Assembly: GCF_014805685.1 (NCBI RefSeq)
Contig: NC_060885.1
Coordinates: 9,966,132-10,030,131, forward strand
Reading direction: 5' to 3'
Source of the DNA: Silurus meridionalis
Taxonomy: Eukaryota; Chordata; Actinopteri; Siluriformes; Siluridae
Length of the DNA: 64,000 bases
Part shown: one piece after another, positions 10,641-23,012 of the stretch
Position numbering within the stretch: the first letter of the stretch is position 1
Layout of the letters: the number at the start of each line of letters is the position of its first letter
Made by a program: the position numbers and the translations under genes
The notes under the pieces: generated by a model
What the model saw: the letters and a program-made list of their open reading frames with translations, nothing else
Database searches by the model: none
What the model was told of the DNA's origin: nothing

Positions 10641-11055
10641 CTCCACCAATGACTGGAGTGAATGGTTTACCATATTTTATCCTAAAGTGTATATTTATAT
10701 TGTATAATTATTATATTTTCTATGCACATATAAAATCAATGATAGATTATATGATGATAAACATTTTACTGTTCCAGGAGTTTTACTTTTTTTTTTTTTT
10801 TTACTCCTGTTTCTGGTTCTCCAGTTTCCCGCCACCTCCCAAAATATGCTCGCAAATTTAAATTCCTTAGGTGTTTATGATCGTGTGAAAATTTGTGTAT
10901 GTATGTATTTCCACCAGATATCTTGGATCTAGCAGTTATTGACAATGAATAGATTCTTTGATAAAAATGGAAACTGGAGATGTTTTTTCTTTCAGTTTGT
11001 GCGCCCAGTTTAATCTGTAAGAAGGCTTTTATTCTGACCAAATAAAGTCACATAT

Positions 11056-11153
11056 TCTTCTTTTTTTCTTTTCTTTTCTTTTCTTTTCTTTTCTTTTCTT
11101 TTCTTTTCTTTCCTCTACTTTTCTCAATTTTCTTTTCTTTCTTTTCTTTTCTT
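11056..11153. repeat. (TTTTC)n microsatellite
   Basis: A pentanucleotide pyrimidine array with an impure 3' half. Confidence 0.9.
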
Positions 11154-11955
11154 GCTAATTCAGATTGTCTAGTTTTCAAATACTTAATGAGTTGTATAAA
11201 TCGATAAAAAAAATATCTAGCCACACTGAAAAGAAATATGCTAAGCACTTGATTAACCTAGAACAGACATGCCAAACTCAAGGCCCCTGGGCCACTTCCA
11301 GTCTGCAGATCCATTATATCCAGCCTACGAGGAAATATTATATTTCTATTATAACTGTTTGATTCTGTTGGCGCTGCACAGTTTCTATGCTTCACCTCTG
11401 AAATGATGCCCCATCTCCACCTACAAGCTGCTCAAATGCTCTGCATGTTTGTGAGTGAAGAAGCCTTTATCATAAGCTATTGTCATTTTAACCGTATATA
11501 GCTGAGTAGCACAGTACACAGTGAAATGAGACAATGTTTCTTTAGAACCCTTGTGCTACATAAAACAGTATAGAGCTACATCACCCAACATAGAGCTACA
11601 TAACAGAACAGAGCTAAGGACTAATGTAAGTGTCCTTGCCACATAAAGTACATCATGTGCAACCTAGTGTAAACAGTGCAAGACAAAAGAGAGTGCAAAC
11701 AGACAACACAAGACAGATACACAAAACACAAAATAGACCTGACAGTAAACCTACTGTATGCTGTGTTATACAGTACAATGTGTAAAAGAGAACTGTAAAC
11801 ACGAGTGTAAACACAAAAACTTGTGCGAAACAGCAACAGAAGCAATCAAGTAAATGTGCAAAAAAAAGCATGGGTTTACTAACCCTGCGCAAAGTTGCGT
11901 AAATTCCCTGGACCTAAAACCTAGTAGCACCCCTGCTGAGATTTTCACAGGCCTT
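11154..11955. other. No gene recognised
   Basis: Contains a short copy of the AACTCAAGGCCCCTGGGCC repeat (about 11266-11340). The overlapping minus-strand ORFs at 11621-11948 are cysteine-rich chance frames with no motif and no splice context. Confidence 0.4.
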
Positions 11956-11959
11956 CAGC

Positions 11960-13460
11960 TCCATTGTTTTCCTGCTTTTGTTGTGCAAACACACCCATTA
12001 CCTGTGAGGCCTGGCACATTTGCATTTGTTAGGCAGGCCAACGAAGTTCCTTAGCTAGAAGACTCAGAAACAATCTTCTTTTGCCTGTCCACCCTGTACA
12101 TGCCTTGTACAAAATGTAGGCATTCACCGCCGCCAGGTCCAGTATATTGTAAAAAAACGCTACTGGCCACCTGCGTGTTGCTGCTCTTACGGAATACATC
12201 TGCGTCATTTGGTCCAACACGTCTACAGTGTGGTGTAGACGTGTTGGACCAAATGGCGCAGATGTATAGTATAGTAAAGAAATTGTCCGTCGTGACATTT
12301 CTCCCATCATCCAAAAATGGCTCCATCAGATTCATGACCAAGTTCTCTGCCAGCCTCTCTACCTTCTGACGACTGAGGTCCTTTCCCAAGTAAGCAGATG
12401 CATTGCAGACATATTTGGTCTCCAAATCCGTGGCCATCCAGAACTTGATCCCAAATTTGTCTGGCTTAGTTGCGATATACTGTGTGGATGGACAACAAAC
12501 CTTGGTAGCTTGTAGCTTCATCTATGGTCATGTGTTCTCCTAAAGTGAAACTCTTAGCACAGTTCTTGTTGAAGCGTGTCCAGATGTCGGAGATCTTATT
12601 TAAATATAAGATTTATATAATATAAATATATTATATAAATATCATATGTACTATGGCAATGACAAACCTTAGCAGACTCTGTGGGTCCAGCTTGCGCAGT
12701 GAAGCACAAGTGCAGGGCATTCCAATGTCCTCCTTTACCCACACAGTGCCGTCTTTTGCCGTCTGGCTCAAACAGGGCTTCCCAGTACCATGGTGCATCT
12801 TCCATGGAGGTATGTTGGGTTCTTGTTCTGTCTCCTTTTCGGATTCTTCTGAGGAGGTATCAGTGGCCTGCTGGACAAATGAAATCTCTCCTCCATCAGA
12901 GTCTGCTTCGTCCATTTCCTGAAGCCAGGCCAAAGCCTGTTGCGAGGAGAGGTTCTTCCTGCGTGCAGTGATACGGAGGCCATCCTGATGTGCGTTCTCA
13001 AAAATGCGGAGAAGAAATGATTCTCCCGCCTGGGTTGGTCTGCACAGCACTGTGCTGTAGTCATGCAATGCCACTCCTTTACATACACAGTCACAATGGA
13101 CAGAATGGACCATAACTTTACTCAGCTTATGGCATTTGTGTACAAACATACATTGGAGACTGAAGTGTTAGCAACTTTTCATTCTGTTTTCAGACGATTT
13201 TTTATAAATAAAACAGACTTGTGTTTCCATATAATGTGAATGTGTGTCTTTAAAATTTGCAGGTCAGTCAATGTGTGGGATATTTTGTATAGATAAGGCA
13301 GGCATTTCTAAAGGTTTCCATTTCACACACAGAGGTTTGGCTGCCCTGGATCTGAGATACTCTGAGTATAGAAATGCAAATGTGCCAGGCCTCAGAGGTA
13401 ATGGGTGGTTTGCCCAAGAAAATGAACCTGGGATGTTTGTGTTAACAGAATCCAGTATAT
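11960..13460 (-). mobile_element. Decayed piggyBac-like transposon
   Basis: The minus strand at 12521-12051 includes YIATKPDKFGIKFWMATDLE, then TKYVCNASAYLGKD, NLVMNLMEPFLDDGRNVTTD and NFFTILY. These are hallmarks of the piggyBac/PGBD DDD transposase. The upstream minus-strand frame (13149-12631) carries an acidic Ser/Glu-rich stretch like a piggyBac N-terminal region (ATDTSSEESEKETEQ). The piece is flanked by inverted repeats: 11990-12035 pairs with 13365-13415, with AATGCAAATGTGCCAGGCCT in one arm. The middle of the transposase and its C-terminus are missing, so it is inactive. A TTAA, the piggyBac target, lies at 13442-13445 just outside the right repeat. Confidence 0.75.
12194..12267. repeat. 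34-bp-arm hairpin inside the piggyBac relic
   Basis: The left arm 12194-12227 and right arm 12234-12267 are reverse complements with one mismatch, separated by the 6-base loop GTGTGG. The arms read TTTGGTCCAACACGTCTACA and its complement. The arrangement looks like a recent local inverted duplication inside the transposase frame. Confidence 0.9.
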
Positions 13461-13464
13461 TTTC

Positions 13465-15435
13465 CCCTCTGGTTGCCCATATTCTGATTAAATTAAGAGA
13501 GCCCTGTTCTGAGATTTGCATGACACACAGGGTGTGTGTTCTGCAGTTCGCAGTACATATCTGTGTGAACAGCTTTTCTCTGTTATAAAGATGAACAAAC
13601 ACACACAGGAGTTATTTTACTGATGCACACCTTTACTCTTTCTTGAGAGTTACCACAGCGCAGAACCTAACCCCAAACTTTAATGAACTGACAGCCAAGA
13701 AACGATGCTAAGCATCTCACTCTAGCAAATGTCCATAAGAACAGAATATACTGGTTTTTATTACTGTATTATTTTCACCCTTTATTCTGTATCCTGTCTG
13801 TTCTGTTGTTCATTAAATATTGACAGTGTTTGTCCCTCTCTATATAGACCCAGTATTAAATTTTTCCCCCCTTAAAGTTTGAAACCGCTGACCAGGAACG
13901 ACAGAATTAGGGAGAAAATGAAATGCAACATCAGTCATTGAATAACCACATGGGGGCGACAAAACTAAGGCGAGAAACTTTTATAGAAAATTGGTCGAAA
14001 GGGGCGTTGTCCCAGTCCTTGGTTTTCTGTTAATAGTCAACACAATATAATACATTCCTTATGCATGTATAATTGTGTATACATGTCCAGAACTTTAAAT
14101 CCAAGGCAAAACTGGAAACACTTTATGAGAATGAGAATGTTATCCAAGCTATCATTATGATTTTGACTAGAAATATGATCTAGTTTAGTCTAAGTCAAAG
14201 CATAGAGCAGTAAAGTAAAAACTGTCCTCATTTTTCAGGTTTTTTGATGAAATCGTACATGGTATTAGACTGATCCCAACCATCCTGCTATAGATACTAA
14301 AAAATGAATGGGCTGGAGAGCTAAGTGTATGAAGGGCAAACAGCCTGTATAGCAGATGAATGAAATGAGCCAACAGATGACTCATCGTCCAGACCGCCAT
14401 CTTGAGAGCTATGCCTAGAGCTCTGTGAGTATCCTGGGACCCAATTACGCATCTGCCCCATTCTATTTCTAAATAGCCAAGATCCCACCTCACCCACAAA
14501 CAAAGATATGCTGCAAAAATAAACTGACAAGAGAATTGGGGCAGAGATAGAGGCGGGGTTTTGAGGGGAAAGAAAAGACAAGATGGGTGAGAGTATTTAG
14601 AAAGTATTTAGAAAAAACAAAAAGAGTGATAAGACACCAACCATCCATATGTGACGTACAGATGCTGCTGTGCGGAAATACTAAAAACAGATAAGGTGAG
14701 GAATGAAAGGATGTATCACTGACATATCCGCTAAAGATTCCAAAAGATAAATATAACCTAATGTGGCTGAATGTTACAAAAAGAGAAGATCCAATAGGTG
14801 CTTATTGAGTACAGTGATGTGAATAGTGGCTATAAGAGTTTCAAAATAATATTTATATAAAAAAAATGTTTTACGCTTTAAACACTATGAAGTAATTTAT
14901 GTGTTAGTAACAGTAATGATTTGTTGTTAATGACATTTCCTTTATGGCCCTATAATTAGCGTCATCGTCATTTTTTTCTATAATTGCTTTAAAACGTTCC
15001 AAGCAGACTGTAATTAATCATTAAGCAGATAATGAATTATAAATAACCGCACATATGCTACAAATAAACCTATAAATATTTAAATAAAATAAAAATAAAA
15101 ACATTGGGGGAAGTGGTTGGACAGATGATTTATTTATATAAAAATGTTGTCATGCAAATTAATGTTTCATGAATGGGGATGACATGTGAAAGGAAGACTT
15201 GGCAGGAAAAAAGTGAGAAAGAGTGTCTGTGTGACGTTTCACCCATTCATGTTTCTCCCCCACTGTCTGACAAGACGTTATTAATAGTCAGTCCCAGATT
15301 TATACATGAGGGGGAGCATGCCTCTACACTGATGATGAAGTACAACAACACACGCAACAGCTGAAACACAAATTTCTTCTGACTTTATCACCTGACATAC
15401 TTCAAAGCCACCCCCATGCTCTCTGCTCTCTTTAG
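13465..15435. other. No gene recognised
   Basis: AT-rich sequence with chance ORFs on both strands. No repeat class or exon could be supported. Confidence 0.4.
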
Positions 15436-15437
15436 CG

Positions 15438-15438
15438 T

Positions 15439-15508
<70 letters not shown>

Positions 15509-15512
15509 ACAT
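15438..15512. repeat. (TC)n(AC)n compound microsatellite
   Basis: A short TC run followed by about 26 CA units, with a final CAGACACACA variant. Confidence 0.95.
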
Positions 15513-16189
15513 CAGGCAGATGATATGCCACCCTGAGCACAAGCACCCTTATCCCATGATTACAAGCATACATAGACCCACAGCCAGGCCTGTCATGGGA
15601 AAAATTGCTATAATGCCACCCACTGATGAATATTTCTTATGCAAAATAAAAATGAATAAAGTCATAATCATGGTACCAGCTTTTTCCTCTCATCCTCCTT
15701 CAAACAAATCAGTTGATGACGTACTGAGTGACCAGTGTTGCATGGTACTACATAAGTTTCCCGAATGCAATCTGCCCTTCAGTTTTACGTCAGCTCCAAA
15801 GATAATAAAAAGTTGATTACATGGGTCAGGTGTGCTGCATGCTGGAAAGCAGAAAGAATATGACAGCATAATTATTTTTGACAGTTTTCTCAATTGTTAA
15901 TGCACAGTCCTGAAATGATAGAAATCCATTGTGAGCTGCTCTGAATCGATAACTCGTTTATCAACAGTGCTGTCAAGCATTTTCTTGTCTATGACTACAA
16001 ATAGGTACAGATGCACAAATTGTACGCTTGGATATTACTTTAATTTATAAAAATATTATGATAAAAAATTGTTTTGACCTGGCTTACTTTTAATGCTTTG
16101 AAAAGCACGGACAGCACATAAAGCAAAAACAAGCAGTTTTGCTTTTATTGTACTTGCATAGTCATAATTTGTCCAATTTAGGCATTACA

Positions 16190-16265
16190 TAAGTTGACAT
16201 ATTCCATGTTGTATTATTTTGTTACAACATGGAATTCAAATCAGAATTAAAATCATGGGTCTGTC
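16190..16265. mobile_element. End of a DNA transposon with a hairpin
   Basis: ATTCCATGTTGTA (16201-16213) is followed after nine bases by its reverse complement TACAACATGGAAT (16223-16235). The surrounding sequence resembles the end of the degraded element at 17575-18140, so the LINE pieces between them may have inserted into one older transposon. Confidence 0.4.
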
Positions 16266-16299
16266 CTGGTGTGCTGGAGGTATAAAAATATAAAAACTA

Positions 16300-16815
16300 A
16301 TAAGTAACAAGTAATAAATTGAGATTAAGAAATTGCACAATTTGTGCAGGTATGTAAAATTGAGTTATTGCAAATTATAATATTTTCTAAATAAAGTGCA
16401 GGGCTGCAATATAGTAGTTTGAGTTAATGTTGTACTTATGAAATGTGGGGTTTACATTAATGTAATGTTCATATTCATGTAGGCACATTAGATATGACGG
16501 TGGGCCCTTGGTATTTTTCATGAGGTTAGTTGTGGATGGAAAGGAACTTTTTTTGTTCCTGATGGACCGCAATCTCCTGCCAGAGGGGAGTGACACAAAA
16601 GGTTTGTGTCTATGGTGAGAGGAGTCAGCCACAATCTTAACTGCCTGCTGGAAGTCTACAGGTCCTGTAGAGGTGGCAGACTGCAGCCAATCACCTTCTC
16701 AGCAGAATGGATGACATACTGCAGTCTGCCGTTGTCTTCAACAGTGGCAACAGCGTGCCAGATGGTGATAAAGAAGGACTTTAAATGTACTTTATTCAGG
16801 ATTTTCTATCATTAG
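16300..16815 (-). mobile_element. L2/CR1-like LINE relic
   Basis: On the minus strand 16632-16530 reads ADSSHHRHKPFVSLPSGRR, then LRSIRNKKSSFPSTTNL, the C-terminal end of a fish non-LTR reverse transcriptase ORF. Sequence up to about 16810 keeps weaker similarity with frame breaks. It differs from the copy at 4.5-6.3 kb and is a separate, older insertion. Confidence 0.6.
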
Positions 16816-16929
16816 ATTTACACAATATTTATGGTGCAAAATCATTTTAATAAGGTTAATGAATCATTTCAAAACTGTTAAGTTTTTTCTTTCAAGTCAG
16901 AACAATTAACTCTTCTGTGACACTACTGG

Positions 16930-17560
16930 CTTTGTAATCAAATCAATCAAATCTAATTTTATTCATTACATACACATACATACAGGGTGCGACATGCAGT
17001 GAAATGCTTATTACGACGGTCCGGCATGAGGGAATTGGATGGGGAAAAAGAAAAAGAAGGCAGATAAATAAAGTATAAAAAAACAATATAAAATAAAATA
17101 TAAGAATATAAAGATATAAAAGATATATAAAGATATATGTATGTGAGACAAAAGAAAAAGATGTATATACAAAAAGAATGCTTATGGCATACAGTGGAAC
17201 AGTAAACAGTAAACAATACACAGTAAACAATAGACAATATTTGGTGGTTTAGATGTCCATAGAGTGTCTGTGTGCGGTATGGTGTGGTGTAAAAAAAGTC
17301 CGTAAGTGTCCGTGTGTGGTATGGTGTGGTGTAAAGTGTCCAAAAAGTGTCCATGTGCAGTATGGTGTGGTATAACAATGACCATAAAGTGTCCATGGGC
17401 GGTATGGTATGGTATAAAATAAAATAAATATAAAGTGCACTGTGCTGTGCAAGTCCAGAGTTTAAAGTGTTGTGGTGAGAGGTGAGATATGTATAATGTG
17501 ATGGTGGAGAGAATGGGCTAGTTTTTAGATCCTGGATGTTACATGGGGATTCTAATATTT
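16930..17560 (-). mobile_element. LINE 3' UTR with internal minisatellite
   Basis: The edge AATCAAATCTAATTTTATTC and the string GTGCGACATGCAGTGAAATG are typical of the 3' ends of fish L2-type LINEs, oriented on the minus strand. Within it, 17255-17425 holds about four degenerate units of 40-45 bases built on GTGTCCATGTGCAGTATGGT plus a GTGTGGT run. No coding sequence remains. Confidence 0.5.
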
Positions 17561-17574
17561 TGTCTGTTTTTCTT

Positions 17575-18140
17575 GGCAAAATTGCCAAGTTCTGTCACAC
17601 TGGATGAGGACAGAGTTGTTTTCAGGTCTTGCCACAGATTGAGGTCTGGGCTTTAACTGGACCACTCAAAAAGATGCTAAATTTTTTTGCCAATCCATTG
17701 TGTTGGTAATATGCTGAAAGTTGTTCCATGCTGGAAAGTGAACTTCTGCACCAGGTCATATGTCTTGCAGCCTCAAAAAGGGTTTCCCTTTTCTAGTTTA
17801 GTATTTAGCTTATTTGGCTTTTTCCCAATCCTGACCAGTTCCCTAGTTTGTGTTGATGAATAGCACCACTGTAATTCAGTGTATGGTGGGTCCCAGGGAG
17901 ATGTGCAGTGTTTGTTTTCTGCCAAATGTAGTACTTTGTGCCAAGACCTTAAGTTTTGTTTTGGTCCCATTAGACCAGAGAAGAGCTTCTCCAATCTTTG
18001 TGTTTGTTCAATGTTCTTTTGACTTTTAATAATGGATTTTAAAGAACTGTGATTGATATTTTCCCAGAGCTATGAGTCAGACTTGTTTTATATCTGTGTC
18101 TTCATGGTGCCTCTAATTTATCAGGAAAGCACTTAACAAT
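17575..18140 (-). mobile_element. Degraded DNA-transposon repeat
   Basis: Phrases such as AATTGCCAAGTTCTGTCACA, CCACAGATTGAGGTCTGGGC, GAAAGTGAACTTCTGCACCA and CCCATTAGACCAGAGAAGAG correspond to a very common fish DNA-transposon family read on the strand opposite its transposase. Frames are broken throughout. Its left part may be the piece at 16190-16265. Confidence 0.5.
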
Positions 18141-18186
18141 CTCAAGTGCCTTCCAGTAACAGGGGTATTGACATGGAGGTCACATA

Positions 18187-18372
18187 TCATCGAGGAAGTT
18201 GTTGCTCACTCGTTAAGATGTTGGACTATTGATTGGAATTGCTTAGTCTGTCAATTCCCTGTACCACCAAGCTGCCATTGCCGCAGAGCAAAGCCTTTGA
18301 ACCCTCATCTGCTCTGTGTATAAATTACATTATTGTAAGTCACTCTAGATAAAGCCATCTGCCAAAAGTAGC
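18187..18372 (+). mobile_element. tRNA-derived SINE with L2-type tail
   Basis: A degraded tRNA-like head (GTTGCTCACTCGTTAAGATG, then TTGGACTATTGATTGG) leads into the body ACCAAGCTGCCATTGC and GAGCAAAGCCTTTGAACCC. The tail AAGTCACTCTAGATAAAGCC, then ATCTGCCAAAAGT, matches the fish consensus GTCGCTCTGGATAAGGGCGT then CTGCCAAATGC. This tail resembles the 3' end of the LINE at 19.5 kb, its likely partner. Confidence 0.7.
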
Positions 18373-18374
18373 AC

Positions 18375-19500
18375 TTGATCACACTTGGGTTGACTATGTT
18401 TACTCAAATAAATAATTGGTAAGGTAAATAATTATTCCAAACATATTGTGCATAACCTTCACTTTATGGTGTAGATTTTTAACATAATCTTTACATCGAC
18501 TAAATGCACTGAAGGATGTAGAATGTAGGAGGTAAAGTATTAACTCTTGCAAGTTCTTTTGACAAGTTAAAGTTGTCATATTTTTCAGTAACATATGCAA
18601 CTCATTAAATCAGTTCTCATGTTTACACAGAATAATTTCTTCTACATGATCTGAATATAAAAAATGCTAATTATCACACAGGAACAACAGTCTACCTTTT
18701 ATAGGGAAAGAGGTGTTATTTTGCATATTGTTTTAAAAGAAGAAAGAATCGAGATGCAGAGAGCAAAACTATATATATAGAGGAAAGCAAAGATGCAGAT
18801 ATCTGAAAAAATAAATAAATAAATAAATTAAAACCTGATTGGACAGTGTAGACTAATATGACGCATGATTGTTGTATTTGAGGCTGTCTGAATTACATCA
18901 GTACTCTTAGCACCTTTCATTTTATCTTACATTTCAAAGTAACACAGTCACATATCTTGTTAAATATGGCTTATACACGTAACTCGATAACATATTAACA
19001 CCTCAGAGTCATCATTGACAAATCAGGCATCTATGATGGCAAATATGTGTACGTACTCATGATAAATACTGTCTCCTTATGATGAGCTGGTAAACTGGCA
19101 TTCTGCGAATAACTGTTATAAAATCCAAACTGTAACTGTATTCATTATTTCACTGTGTTTTGCTACACTTCACCGTATGTACTTTATTGAATTACATAAA
19201 GGTTTCATGTTTGTGTCAGAACAGTAGTTTTCACAGCTTAGTAACAAGGAATCTGCAATCTGGTGATATAGCAAAACAATGCCAGGAAACCATGGGAAAT
19301 CCAGAGTGCAATTACAAAGCATGAAAACATTTCTCCGACGATCAACTCTGTCAGAATAGCCATAAAATACAGAGGAAATCTGTAAATAAAATTAGGTTTG
19401 ATCATTTCTTAAATTGGCCAGGTGAGACATATTCATTGTTCTTTACACAATACTGTGATATCTTTTACTAAATAATAATATTTGTAGATGCGTAATTGAT
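18375..19500. other. No gene recognised
   Basis: AT-rich spacer between the SINE and the LINE. No supported feature. Confidence 0.4.
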
Positions 19501-19504
19501 AGAA

Positions 19505-21060
19505 TATATCTGTATTTACATTTACATTTACATTTGTGGCATTTAGCAGACCTTGTCTGAACATCTGGGAGAAGTTCATTTCACCACCTTGGTGACAGAA
19601 CAGAGAAGAGCTTTGAAGTATATTTACCTCTCATTTTAAGAGAAGGTGGTACCATTCGAGCAAAGCTGGAGGATCTCAGACAGTGTGGTGCAGTGCGAGG
19701 TGTGATGAGGTCTCTGAGGTAAGATGGTGCTGGTCCATTTTTGGCCGTGTAGGCAAGCATCAGTGTATTGAATCTGATGTGTGCAGCTACTGGAAGCCAG
19801 TGAAGGGAGCACAGCAGTGGGGTGCTGTGGAAGAACTGAGGAAGATTGAACACAAGTCATGCAGCTGCGTTTGGATCATTTGCAATGGAGCAATAGCGTT
19901 CAGGGGAAGACCTTTCAGCAGGGAGTTGCAGTAGTCCAGTCTCGAAATTACAAAAGACTGAACAAGCACCTGAGCAGCCTGTGTGGACAGAAATGGTAGA
20001 ATCCTTCGGATGTTGCAGAGAAGAAATCAACAAGAACGAGTCACATTAGCAACATGTGAGGAGAAGGACAGTTGATTGTTCATAGTTACCCCAAGGTTGC
20101 GAGCAGTGGCTGAAGGGGAGAGCAGAAAGTCCTGATGAGTTATTCTGATATATTGACCTGGAGATGACCAGCAGTTCTGTTTTGCTGGGGTTAGGTTTTA
20201 ATTTATGAGCACTCATCCATGAAGATATGTCCGTCATGCAAGCCGAGATCCAAGCGGAAGCTGTGGTATCTATATGAGGGAAAGAAAAGATGAGTCGAGA
20301 GTCATCAGCATAGCAGTGGTAAGAAAACCCATGTGAGGATATGACTTCACGTTTAGATGGGTATAGAGGGAGAAAAAGAGGGGACCAAGTACCGAGCCTT
20401 GTGGGACACCAGTGTAAAGTCTGCGTAAGGTGAAGCTGTGGACCCCCTTCATGTTACCTGGTATGAGCGACCTTCCAGCTAGGAAGAAACCATTCCCAAG
20501 AATACTGTTCCACGAATACCAAGGCTCTTGAGGGTAGATAAAAGAGTCTTGTGGTCGACTGTGTTGAATGCTGCTGACTGATCAAGGAGGATGAGTACAG
20601 ATGACAGCTTGACTGATTGAGCAGCATGCAGTTTCTCAGAAAAAGCCAAAAGAGCCATCTCTGTGGAATGTGAAGCCAGACTGATTTGGATCATAGAGGT
20701 TGTTCTGTGAGAGATAGACAGACAGTTGTTTAAAAACAGTGTGTTCCAGAGATTTAGAAGGAAATGAGAGAAGTGATAGCGGTCTGTAGTTGTTGATTTT
20801 TGCTGAATCCAGAGCAGGTTTCCTCAAGATGGAAATAACCCTTGCTTGCTTGTAGATAGTTGGCACATGACTAGATGTTTAGGACGCATTGATGATTGTG
20901 AAGATGAAGGGCAGGAGGTGTTGTAAGATGGTCTGAAGCGTAGTTGAAGAGATTGGATCCAGAGGGCAGGTGGTGGGATTGCAAGATTAAATGACTTGCA
21001 GTATATCATCTTTTGTTATGGTTGATTGGATGATTTGAGTTTTTCAGATACTGCTGATGT
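19505..21060 (-). mobile_element. L2-like LINE, frameshifted reverse transcriptase
   Basis: Read on the minus strand, successive frames give reverse transcriptase motifs in the right order: DQSAAFNTVDHKTLLSTL (about 20590-20530), GVPQGSVLGPLFFSLYT (about 20400), DISSWMSAHKLKPNPSKTEL (about 20230), VISRLDYCNSLLKGLPL (about 19950) and TPLLCSLHWLPVAAHIRFNT (about 19820). At least five frame changes separate them. The AFNTVDH motif is intact, while the YADD region is disrupted. The 3' end near 19510-19560 reads GTCTGCTAAATGCC followed by ACAAATGTAAATGTAAATG. The 5' half is absent. Confidence 0.8.
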
Positions 21061-21064
21061 CCTA

Positions 21065-22525
21065 CGATTTTGTTTGTTTTGAACGTTTGAACGTTTGGAT
21101 AGAATGGTGCAGAAACACATCCAGTGACATGTAGTGGTAAAACTCCACTGTTAATAAGGGGAATCATAAGGTAGATCTTCATCAGATTTGATCTTTCCCC
21201 TCAAGCTTTCACATGATGTTGCTTTCTAATATTATTATTTTGGTTTAAATAAAGAATGACAGGAAAGCGTAAACCTCTGACTTCTGACTGCTTTCAAGGC
21301 ATTTTCTTGTTGTTTATATTCCAACGTTTTTAAGCATTGATAAATTCCATTCCAGTAACAAATAATGTATTTTCTTCTAAGAAGTGTATATTTTCAGGAA
21401 ATAAAATGTTACGGTTTTGGAATAAAGAAAAATCATTTAAAGTGATTTTTTGCTTGTATAAGTTAAACTTCCTAATAAAAACAAGAAGAGGAATTAAACT
21501 GGATTACTGCTTTAAAATGCCCACTGAGCCATGACCTAAAAATCTAAAAATACCACTCAATATCTTCAGGCAAGTCTGTGCACCCTCATTACCACCAAAA
21601 TGTACCTGAGCCATTAGAGCTGCTGATATTAATAGCAAGGAAATTGTGTTTATTTCCACTGACAATGAATACAGAACTTTTCCTTCCTGAAAACAGAATT
21701 TTAACAGTCTATTTCAGATTTTAAACCCTGCCTGTTTGATAGAAATCTGAAATCTATAATAGCCCAGCATTCTGAAATCACTTATAGCTGAAGTTATTTT
21801 GTTGATGAACAGTAAAATATGTTAATTCATTATTAAACTCACACCACTGAACACCATTGTAATCTTATGCCCTTATAAATTAACATTTAACCCCTAGGAT
21901 TTTCTTTTGAATTAAGTCTTTATACTGCTTTGCCTATTCCAATCTTATACGAAAAAAGCTTTAAAGCCTTTAATTATGGTTGATGGCAGCAAGCTTCCAG
22001 CTGTGACTAAACACTTTAAGCACAATCTAAACAGCACACTGAAGACAATAACCTGTGTCTTTGTGTTTCACCTTCTTTTCTTTGCGCAATCTGCATTGCC
22101 GTGTGTGAAAGTCTACTCAAGCTGTCCTGACATTTCACATGTTGCATCTGTTACCTTGCGACTATTAGTCATAAAAAGATGAGAGGTAATTTTAGACATA
22201 TTTCACAAGTGATCATATACTAATCACCTTATCATAAAAGAAAATGTATGGTATTTTTTCTTTATGCATTTTCTACAGTACAGTAATGATGTTCAGAGGG
22301 GCTGTGCATATTTTATCCTGCATTTACTGTTCTGTTTTTGTGAAATTGTGTATTTTTTTCAAAATATTATTATATCATGAAAGCTGGCTAACCTCTGTTC
22401 TCCTGATATTTCTAGGCTAGAATCTGAATCCAACACACCCCTAACCAGCTCTTACCCTTTAAATGAATTATTAAATTGAGTGTTTAAATGTCACAACCAG
22501 CTGTAAAATGAACATGTTTAGCATT
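21065..22525. other. No gene recognised
   Basis: AT-rich DNA. The ORFs at 21337-21534 and 21976-22182 have no motif and no splice context. Confidence 0.4.
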
Positions 22526-22530
22526 TTTCT

Positions 22531-22588
22531 CACTCACTCACTCACTCACTCACTCACTCACTCACTCACTCACTCACTCACTCACTTA
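22531..22588. repeat. (CACT)n microsatellite
   Basis: About 14 tetranucleotide units ending in two TTAC variants. Confidence 0.9.
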
Positions 22589-22629
22589 CTTACAGCAACT
22601 TCTTTTTTTTCAGTTCATCTTTGAGAATC

Positions 22630-22785
22630 ATCCGGACCTATAGGATGCACCCTGGATGGCACAATGCACATACACATTCACATCTATGTACAAATTGTTT
22701 TAGCAAATCCACCGAATGGCATATTTTAAGTAGGTGGGAAGAAACCGGAAACCCCAGAGGAACCTCACAGGGGCATGGAATAAAA
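22630..22785. mobile_element. Degraded interspersed repeat
   Basis: CACCCTGGATGGCACAATGC, GTGGGAAGAAACCGGAAACC and CCCAGAGGAACC mark another degraded copy of the repeat at 10156-10400. Confidence 0.45.
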
Positions 22786-23012
22786 ATGTAGCAATCACAA
22801 AAAAGTGATTAACTAAAAAAATTTAATTACATGTACCTAATAACATGAAAAAAAAGAATTTGTTATTATTATTATTATTATTAAAAAGTCATTATTTTTA
22901 AATTAGAGGCATTAGTTCATGAAATATTTAAAATAAGAATAAAAAATAAATAAGTCTGTAATGTCTTACAGAAATACCTTAAATACTTCGCTTTGAGGCA
23001 GTTGTATAGCTG

